Source of the DNA: Bacteroidales bacterium
GTDB lineage: Bacteria; Bacteroidota; Bacteroidia; Bacteroidales; VadinHA17
Length of the DNA: 50,343 nt
Reading direction: 5' to 3'
Assembly: GCA_018056245.1 (NCBI GenBank)
Contig: JAGPFZ010000014.1
Span: 1-50,343 of the forward strand
Of the stretch, positions 44,676-50,343 are shown one piece after another (positions within the stretch are counted from its first letter, which is position 1; every line of letters starts with the position of its first letter). Under the pieces are notes generated by a model. That model saw only the letters and a program-made list of their open reading frames with translations, had not been told where the DNA came from and searched no databases. The translations under genes were made by a program, and so were the position numbers.

Positions 44676-44773
44676 GATAAAAGACAAAATCCACAAGACA
44701 AAAGTGTTGTGAAAAAGTTGTTGTTTTTGTCTCTTCCCTTTTATCTTTTTCCTTTTATCTTTTATCTTTTATC
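44676..44773. repeat. Inverted pair of heptamer arrays (GATAAAA / TTTTATC)
   Basis: Left arm 44676-44703: GATAAAA, GACAAAA, TCCACAA, GACAAAA. Right arm 44725-44773: TTTTGTC, TCTTCCC, TTTTATC, TTTTTCC, then TTTTATC three times. The arms are complementary and 21 bp apart, with no gene between them. Confidence 0.8.
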
Positions 44774-44775
44774 CT

Positions 44776-44794
44776 CCCGGCCGTAATGGCCGGG
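44776..44794. repeat. GC-rich palindrome (hairpin)
   Basis: CCCGGCC, GTAAT loop, GGCCGGG. It directly follows the heptamer arrays and has no T-tract on the minus strand typical of a terminator, so I list it as a palindrome. Confidence 0.65.
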
Positions 44795-45000
44795 CATGCT
44801 CCCGCCCCGTCAGTCACATGGATCAGATGTACTAACAAGGCATTTATTATATTTATATTCAATGCATTACAGGCGCATTGCCTGCTCTGCTATAATCTTC
44901 AAATTTATTTACTTTTTAAACCTTCTCCCGTTGTTATAATATAATTATTTTCCCCTTTTTTATCTTTTTTTATATGAAATACCTTCGTTCCCTTGCCTCT

Positions 45001-45537
45001 TCACTCCGCTTCCCACAACGTCAGCAGTTCTGCCGGTTTAAATCCTTTAATATATTTTACCTCGTCCTCAGGGGCAACAAGCACAAATTCAACCTTGCGT
45101 CCAACCATGTCCTCAGCCTGTGCAATTTTTCGTCCGAGATATTCGAGGTCAATATTATCACCCACAATAATGAGCTCGATGATGTTACTGTCGCGGCCCT
45201 GAGCAAAATCGCCGGTCAGGTAAACCGAAATAAGGTTACCCATCCGGTGGGTTACATTATCTATTATTTTATCTATGCCGGTTTCTTTAAGAATGATGTT
45301 ATGTATATCACCGAAGAGCGGGTGGTTGCAGTTTGCCCGGTACAGTTTCCGGTTGCCTTCGCGTTCCGAGGTCAGTAATCTTGCTTCTTCGAGTCTGTTC
45401 AGTTCCACCCGTATGGCATTGGACGATTCCCCGAACTCAGCCTCCAGTCCGCGCAGATGAGCGCAGGTATTGCTGTTAAGAAAAAATTTCTTAAGCAGTT
45501 TAATCCTTGTCTGAGAGGTTATCAGGCTTCCTATCAT
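45001..45537 (-). CDS. Winged-helix regulator fused to a nucleotidyltransferase-like domain
   Basis: 178 residues. Residues 1-75 are a winged helix (SQTRIKLLKKFFLN, EFGESSNAIRVELNRLEEA, LLTSEREGNRKLYRANCN). The second half, from ~95, resembles a small MNT-type nucleotidyltransferase (ISVYLTGDFAQGRDSNIIEL, LIIVGDNIDLEYLGRKIAQA), but the GS...G...SD(I/V)D motif is degenerate. Such proteins often stand at the head of Bacteroidota polysaccharide loci and probably control them. It lies upstream of wza in the same direction, with a ~650-bp repeat-filled gap between them. Confidence 0.72.
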   Translation of the reverse strand: MIGSLITSQTRIKLLKKFFLNSNTCAHLRGLEAEFGESSNAIRVELNRLEEARLLTSEREGNRKLYRANCNHPLFGDIHNIILKETGIDKIIDNVTHRMGNLISVYLTGDFAQGRDSNIIELIIVGDNIDLEYLGRKIAQAEDMVGRKVEFVLVAPEDEVKYIKGFKPAELLTLWEAE

Positions 45538-45557
45538 CAGGTAAAGTTAGTGAGTAA

Positions 45558-45587
45558 CAAATTTACTCGATAAATTGAATTTCCAAA
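45558..45587 (-). promoter_or_regulatory. Candidate Bacteroidota promoter for the winged-helix regulator
   Basis: On the minus strand TTTG (45587-45584) is followed after 18 bp by TAAATTTG (45565-45558), a good match to TTTG/TAnnTTTG. The start codon at 45537 lies about 20 bp downstream of the -7 box. Confidence 0.45.
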
Positions 45588-45833
45588 TAAGGATGACAAT
45601 AATTTGTAAGGGAAAGTTGCATGGGAAGCAGGAAGTGTTTCCCGTCAGGGGAACAACATAAATAGCTTAAGGGATACGCAAAACATTAGTATTTTCGGAG
45701 ATAATGCCACTTAGTAACAAATGTCTCCAATATGTTACATCAATATGTTATAAATGTCATTTAGTATATAATATAAATAATATTAGTATTGTCCGACAAA
45801 ATTTGGAAGTTTTAAAACGTAGCTTAAGATAAC

Positions 45834-45960
45834 ATGAACTCACCCCCTTCAATCCCCCTCTCTACGCCGTAGAGAGGGCGAAACCCGAGCTTTGCTAAGG
45901 AGAGCTTGTCCCCGATATCGGGACAGGCTCTCTCTCCGCCAACTGGCGGAAAGAGGGAGA
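45834..45960. repeat. Mosaic palindromic repeat, left arm of the DUF559 unit
   Basis: ATGAACTCACCCCC (45834-45847) is the inverted match of 46498-46512. It is followed by CCCTCTCTACG/CGTAGAGAGGG (45856-45878), the palindrome CCCGATATCGGG (45911-45922 region) and CCGCCA/TGGCGG (45937-45950). The rest of the 45538-45979 gap is AT-rich with nothing recognised. Confidence 0.8.
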
Positions 45961-45979
45961 AATAGCTAATAAATGTTAA

Positions 45980-46369
45980 TTAGCTGACGGAATTTAAAAA
46001 ATCTTTAATTCTCTCCAGAGCACTCTTTATGTCTGTTAATTCTTCATTACGAATTCTTAATATATGTAATCCTTTTTCTTTTAATTCTTTGTCTCTGAAT
46101 ATATCATATTCTTTTCTTTCATCATGTATTTGCCCATCGAGTTCAATTACTACCTTTTTTTCATCACAGTAAAAATCAGCTATGAAGTAATTTATACCTT
46201 TATAATCAGCTTTATATGGAATTGGATGTTGCCGAAGAAATTTATAGCCTGAAAGCTTTCGATTTCTTAAATATTTCCATAAAATCAACTCTGATTCTGT
46301 CATCTCCTTTCTTAATTCCCTTGCATGTTTCCTGATAACTTTAAAATCAAGATATTTACCTCTATCCAT
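45980..46369 (-). CDS. DUF559 (endonuclease-like) protein
   Basis: 129 residues, the whole of a DUF559 domain: ARELRKEMTESELILWKYLR, GYKFLRQHPIPYKADYKG, YFIADFYCDEKKVVIELDGQ and HDERKEYDIFRDKELKEKG. The DFYC...VIELDG pattern is a PD-(D/E)xK-type active site and resembles Vsr-like nucleases. The function of these free-standing proteins is not established. The gene stands alone and is enclosed by inverted repeats at 45834-45878 and 46468-46512, like a small cassette. Confidence 0.85.
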   Translation of the reverse strand: MDRGKYLDFKVIRKHARELRKEMTESELILWKYLRNRKLSGYKFLRQHPIPYKADYKGINYFIADFYCDEKKVVIELDGQIHDERKEYDIFRDKELKEKGLHILRIRNEELTDIKSALERIKDFLNSVS

Positions 46370-46467
46370 TTTAAACTGTTTACCGTAAAAATAATATAAT
46401 CCAGAAATATAAACTATTTTACTTTTAATAGTTATAAAATTAAATTAATTGATATTCACTGCCCTAC

Positions 46468-46580
46468 TCCCCCTCTCTAAGTATTAGAGAGGGGGCAGGG
46501 GGGTGAGTTCATGAAGATTAGAGAGAGAGGCCGGGGGTGAGTTCATGAAGATTAGAGAGAGGCCGGGGGTGAGTTCATGA
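46468..46580. repeat. Right arm of the DUF559 unit, with tandem 32-34-bp copies
   Basis: A palindrome (TCCCCCTCTCTAA / TTAGAGAGGGGG) and GGGGGGTGAGTTCAT (46498-46512) mirror the left arm. The end is tandemly repeated: GGTGAGTTCATGAAGATTAG starts a 34-bp copy at 46502 and a 32-bp copy at 46536, and a partial copy covers 46568-46580. Otherwise the 46370-46693 gap is AT-rich and empty. Confidence 0.85.
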
Positions 46581-46693
46581 GACAAAAGGGATAATATCTA
46601 TTTTATTTTATCAAATTTACCAAATGGCACGTATTCAGAGGAATAACATTTTTATATAAAGAAGGTAAAACCAAGAAAAAAACCCTTTCTTCG

Positions 46694-47848
46694 TCACCCC
46701 ACTTCAATTATCGCCCTAAGGCATCTGTCGGCTGTGTTGCCGTCCCACAACTCGGGACGGAAAGGTTTTTTACCTTCACTGAGAGAATTAAAGAATTCGC
46801 TCCGTATTACTTCGATGTCGTTGCCGGTCAGTACGCACGTGCCTCCGTTTTCTCTTAAGGTGATAGGCCTTTCGGTAGTGGAGCGTAAAGTAAGACATGG
46901 AGTCCCAATCATCGTACATTCCTCCTGAAGTCCACCGCTGTCGGTGAGCATAATTTTCGAATCAAGATTGAGCTTAAGCATCTCATTGTATCCAAGGGGC
47001 TTCAATAACATTATATTTTGATTTCCTGCAAGCATTTCGAGAAGCCCTGCCAGTTCAAGCTGTTTATATGTTCGTGGATGAACAGGCCATAAAACAGGAA
47101 TAACCCTGGCGATTTCACCGGAAATAAGTTGTACAAGAGAACTCAATACTTCTTTCCGGTCAACATTCGAGGGCCGGTGTAAAGTAACGACTGCATAATT
47201 ACCGGCAAGTAGTTGCCTACGATATTCATGTCCGGGAAATAAAAGATTATCATTTATAATTGTTTCCAGGTTCAGTTGTGAAGCTTTTGAAAGATTGAAA
47301 TCGAGAGTATCGGCCATAATATTCCCTGCAAATCTGATTCTGTTCTCAGGTGTTCCTTCTTTCCTGAGGTTTTCGGTCGAAAAAACATCCGGTGTCAAAA
47401 GAAGGTCGCATAGCCTGTCTGTGACGATCCTGTTTATCTCCTCCGGCATTGTCATGTCGCCCGACCTTAAGCCTGCCTCTATATGGCAGCATTTTATCTG
47501 TTCTTTCTTTGCAGTAACCGAGCAGGCAAGCGTTGCATTGACATCGCCGACCACCACAACCCAGTCGGGTTTTTCTTTTTCGATAACTCTTTCGAACTTT
47601 ATCATTGTGTTGCCAACCTGTTCGGCATGGGAACCGGAACCTACTTCGAGATTATAGCAGGGCTCAGGTATTTCAAGGTCTTTGAAAAAATAGTCCGACA
47701 TATTATCATCATAATGCTGGCCGGTATGGACAAGCAGATGTTCGATTGCATCGGAACGATTATCGGAATTGTACTTCCCTACAGCTCTTATGAATGGAGC
47801 TATCTTCATAAAGTTTGGCCGTGCACCCACAACAGATATTATTTTCAT
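46694..47848 (-). CDS. wecB: UDP-N-acetylglucosamine 2-epimerase (non-hydrolysing)
   Basis: 384 residues. KIISVVGARPNFMKIAPFIR, VHTGQHYDDNMSDYFFKDL, CCHIEAGLRSGDMTMPEEIN (catalytic Glu residues), VVTLHRPSNVD and LTDSGGLQEECTMIGTPCLT identify WecB. It converts UDP-GlcNAc to UDP-ManNAc, a precursor for ManNAc-type or L-FucNAc-type sugars. It is separated from the main locus by the DUF559 unit and the regulator but has the same direction. Confidence 0.92.
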   Translation of the reverse strand: MKIISVVGARPNFMKIAPFIRAVGKYNSDNRSDAIEHLLVHTGQHYDDNMSDYFFKDLEIPEPCYNLEVGSGSHAEQVGNTMIKFERVIEKEKPDWVVVVGDVNATLACSVTAKKEQIKCCHIEAGLRSGDMTMPEEINRIVTDRLCDLLLTPDVFSTENLRKEGTPENRIRFAGNIMADTLDFNLSKASQLNLETIINDNLLFPGHEYRRQLLAGNYAVVTLHRPSNVDRKEVLSSLVQLISGEIARVIPVLWPVHPRTYKQLELAGLLEMLAGNQNIMLLKPLGYNEMLKLNLDSKIMLTDSGGLQEECTMIGTPCLTLRSTTERPITLRENGGTCVLTGNDIEVIRSEFFNSLSEGKKPFRPELWDGNTADRCLRAIIEVG

Positions 47849-47979
47849 CTTTTTTATTATTGTTTTCTGAAGCAGATAAAATTATTCAGAAAAATAAATA
47901 ATCCAATCAAAAAATCATTAAACCTTAAGTTATTTATAATAAATAAAGGTCTTTATATTTTTTAATTCAATCTTTTAAT

Positions 47980-47987
47980 TATATTTG
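47980..47987 (+). promoter_or_regulatory. Candidate -7 promoter box of the beta-helix protein gene
   Basis: TATATTTG matches TAnnTTTG. A -33 element is not clear. An in-frame ATG follows at 47994, and the preferred start lies at 48075, which implies a leader of about 80 nt. Confidence 0.35.
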
Positions 47988-48074
47988 TGTTCAATGAATT
48001 TGCTGAAACAGTTATTACAGTATGCAACTCATTGCCCGTATAATAAGTCTTGTAGAAATAAACCACAGGATATT

Positions 48075-50343
48075 ATGAAAAGGATTATATATTTTTTTTC
48101 CCTTTGGATAATACCGGCAGGACTTTTTTCCCAGCCTCAGAATGGCGACGGCACAAGTGGCAATCCATACAGTGGCACGATAACCACACCATGGACACTT
48201 TCAGGCGACAAATATTGCGGAAATCTTGAAGTGAGCGACGGTACTTTTACAATTTCACCTGGAGCGGTTCTAAGGTTCGGCTCGGGCAACTCACTTACAA
48301 TCTCAGGGACAGGTGTATTATTAGCAGCAGGAACTTCGGGCAGCCCAATTACATTTACAGCATCCGGAACGAGCTGGGGGCATATCGTTTACAGCTCTTC
48401 AGGCAGTACTTCGACAATCGAGAACTGTATTATTGAAAAAGGCTATGACGCAACTTATGGTGGCGGACTATACATAACTTCAAGTAATATTGTAGTTAAA
48501 TCGAGCATTTTCAGAAGTAACAAATCCCCAAGAGGAGGAGGTATCAGCGTATTATATGCAAGCCCTTCAATTTCAAAATGCTATTTTTATTCCAATTGGG
48601 CAACTGTTGACGGAGGCGGGATCTTTACCTGGGGTTCGGCGGCATTAATTGAAAATTGTATCTTTTACAGTAATACTGCAAACTCAAATGGCGGCGGAGG
48701 TTATTTTGGAAATGCAGATAACCTTGTGGTTGTTAATTCCACTTTTGCATCAAATAACACTAACTCTGCCGGAAAAGCAATTACATTTAATTATAATATT
48801 AATCCTGTTTCTCCTGTCGTAATAAAAAACTCCATTGTCTGGGGAGCCGATGAAAGTGCCTCAATAAAATATTTCGGTAAAATTTCAAAGAGTGCTTCGA
48901 TATTTGTCAACTGTGCCATACAGGGTTATACTTCAGGCTATACCAATTGCATCGGGCTGAATTCGGACAACACCGCCTCAGATGGTCCAAATTTCATAAA
49001 TCCCGGTCCTTCAGGCACAATCAATTTGTCGCTTGCGTTTGTCTCCCCATGCCGCGACAAGGGTACTTCCTCAGGAGCCCCAGCTACAGACTATGCCGGT
49101 AATACAAGAATAGGACCGGTTGACATAGGAGCTTACGAAATATTGTACAGTCGCTGGAAAGGAGGTATAAGCGGAGAGGAAACTGTATGGAGTGTATCGG
49201 GCAACTGGGAAGCCGGCTTATTACCGGGCAGCAGTTCAAACACTGTGGTTCCCGACGTTACTCACGATCCGGTAATTTCTTCGGAAATAACATTAGGCTA
49301 CCTTGAAACTGAAACAGGGGGTAACCTGACAATTGATTCCGACGGATTTCTTACGGTGCCTAAACTATTGAATAATGGTTCAACTATTTTTTCACCGGGC
49401 GCCAAAGGTACTATAAATGATATTACCAACAACGGCACATTCAGGCTCGAATCGGACGAAACAGGGATTGCATCACTTATCCTTGACTCGTACTCGGGCA
49501 ACGATGCAGAATACGAATTATACCTTTCAGGAGGTGGCAGTGAAGCCCTCGATGATTATAAATGGCATTATATTTCAAGCCCGGTAACCTCTCTCTCAAC
49601 AGAGATATTCACTACGGTCACTTGGGACCTTGCTCAATATGTGGAGAGCAAGCCTTTTCTTTCCCTTTTGCAGGGATGGGTGGCCTTCGACGGTTATGTT
49701 TATTCGACAGGCCTCTCTGATGGACCAACTTTTAACACACTTATTCCAGGCAAAGGTTATAACTTCTGGGATGATAAGGATAACACGTTTGTTTTCAGCG
49801 GAACTCCAAATACATCTGGCATTACAATCCCGCTTGAATACACCGAAATTCCTTCCATGCACGGATTCAACCTTCTCGGTAATCCTTATTCCTCAGGGCT
49901 TAACTGGGATGACATAGTGAACGAAGTATATAATCCATATCCAGCAAACACCAGTAAGGGATTATATTTTACCAGGAATAATGAGCAATGTTCTTATATC
50001 GGAGGTGTAGGCAACCCTTCGGATGTTACAGGAATAATACCTCCAATGCAGGGGTTTTTCATAAAGACTTACAGTACTGGTAATTCAATTACCATTCCGG
50101 CCGAATCAAGAACACACGATAACATTCATGCACGTTATAAAGGACAAACGGCCATCCCTCTAATAAGAATTAAACTCAATGAAGATCCATTTTATCATGA
50201 CGAGACAGTGGTACGCTTTGACGTAAACGCAAAAACAACATGCGACTATGATTTCGATGCTGTCAAGATGTTTGCTTCCGAGACAAAAACTTATATCTAT
50301 TCCACTATGGAAGGAGTGAACTATGCAATAAACGGCCAGCCAT
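48075..50343 (+). CDS. Secreted right-handed beta-helix surface protein (N-terminal part)
   Basis: Open to the window edge, so ~756 residues are seen and the C-terminus is missing. Signal peptide MKRIIYFFSLWIIPAGLFSQ. An ATG at 47994 is in frame without stops and would add 27 residues, but the later start places the signal peptide first. Residues ~30-330 form parallel beta-helix repeats (IENCIIEKGYDATYGGGLYI, NGGGGYFGNADNLVVVNSTF) ending in DYAGNTRIGPVDIGAYE, the usual closing motif of such Bacteroidota proteins. The rest is typical of T9SS substrates (HGFNLLGNPYSSGLNWDDIV). A surface role is likely; the ligand is unknown. Confidence 0.78.
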   Translation, partial: MKRIIYFFSLWIIPAGLFSQPQNGDGTSGNPYSGTITTPWTLSGDKYCGNLEVSDGTFTISPGAVLRFGSGNSLTISGTGVLLAAGTSGSPITFTASGTSWGHIVYSSSGSTSTIENCIIEKGYDATYGGGLYITSSNIVVKSSIFRSNKSPRGGGISVLYASPSISKCYFYSNWATVDGGGIFTWGSAALIENCIFYSNTANSNGGGGYFGNADNLVVVNSTFASNNTNSAGKAITFNYNINPVSPVVIKNSIVWGADESASIKYFGKISKSASIFVNCAIQGYTSGYTNCIGLNSDNTASDGPNFINPGPSGTINLSLAFVSPCRDKGTSSGAPATDYAGNTRIGPVDIGAYEILYSRWKGGISGEETVWSVSGNWEAGLLPGSSSNTVVPDVTHDPVISSEITLGYLETETGGNLTIDSDGFLTVPKLLNNGSTIFSPGAKGTINDITNNGTFRLESDETGIASLILDSYSGNDAEYELYLSGGGSEALDDYKWHYISSPVTSLSTEIFTTVTWDLAQYVESKPFLSLLQGWVAFDGYVYSTGLSDGPTFNTLIPGKGYNFWDDKDNTFVFSGTPNTSGITIPLEYTEIPSMHGFNLLGNPYSSGLNWDDIVNEVYNPYPANTSKGLYFTRNNEQCSYIGGVGNPSDVTGIIPPMQGFFIKTYSTGNSITIPAESRTHDNIHARYKGQTAIPLIRIKLNEDPFYHDETVVRFDVNAKTTCDYDFDAVKMFASETKTYIYSTMEGVNYAINGQP

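Noticed and set aside
46502..46580. Possible short CRISPR array (repeated 32-34-bp units)
   Set aside because: The units are directly adjacent without spacers of unique sequence, and no cas gene is nearby; it is a multiplied end of the palindromic repeat.

Overview
The window is a stretch of a Bacteroidota chromosome, probably a Bacteroidales/Marinilabiliales-type environmental genome. The evidence is large secreted Ig-like/PKD-like and beta-helix surface proteins at both ends, moderate-to-low GC, TAnnTTTG-type promoter boxes, few Shine-Dalgarno sites, and insertion sequences typical of the phylum. No rRNA, tRNA or CRISPR array was seen.

Layout. Positions 1-2042 (minus) hold the N-terminal part of a giant SprB-like adhesin. 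Positions 2141-2284 are an 8-bp tandem repeat, followed by a plus-strand outer-membrane protein of RemB/Wzi type (2344-3954). From 4006 to 44344 almost every gene lies on the minus strand and forms one surface-polysaccharide (O-antigen or capsule) locus. Read in the direction of transcription it contains: a wHTH regulator (45537-45001); the Wza lipoprotein and Wzc kinase (44344-41092); the Fuc3NAc/Qui3NAc-type cassette of two ketoisomerases, an acetyltransferase and an aminotransferase (40972-38583); a second hexapeptide acyltransferase, the Wzx flippase, three glycosyltransferases and an EpsG-type polymerase (38590-31920); a patch of decayed insertion sequences (31805-27343) interrupted by one GT2 gene; a deacetylase/DUF362/ATP-grasp trio and three GT4 enzymes (27232-19791); a mini fatty-acid-synthase region with four ketoacyl synthases III, two acyl carrier proteins, two ketoreductases and an acyltransferase-like protein (19785-8658), in which a GDP-mannose 3,5-epimerase, a deacetylase, PglC and PglD are embedded; then a YdcF protein, a PglE-type aminotransferase and a PglF-type dehydratase (8488-4006). 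WecB (46694-47848) lies upstream of the regulator.

How the genes fit together. PglF, PglE, PglD and PglC homologues together would make a bacillosamine-type sugar (UDP-QuiNAc4N-acyl) and load it on the lipid carrier. The KAS III/ACP/ketoreductase genes placed around PglD and PglC suggest that the 4-amino group receives a short hydroxyacyl chain made locally on ACP instead of acetate. This is an inference from context. Wzx, EpsG/Wzy, Wza and Wzc complete a Wzy-dependent export route.

Second theme: short repeats. At least eight arrays have different sequences but nearly all have a strict 7-bp period. Some are intergenic. Three lie in frame inside the two sugar aminotransferase genes. Two form an exact 49-bp inverted pair around a four-helix-bundle (IVP-like) gene. 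A DUF559 nuclease-like gene is likewise enclosed by inverted repeats of another kind. These two small-gene-plus-inverted-repeat units, and the heptamer arrays themselves, are the features least explained by ordinary annotation.
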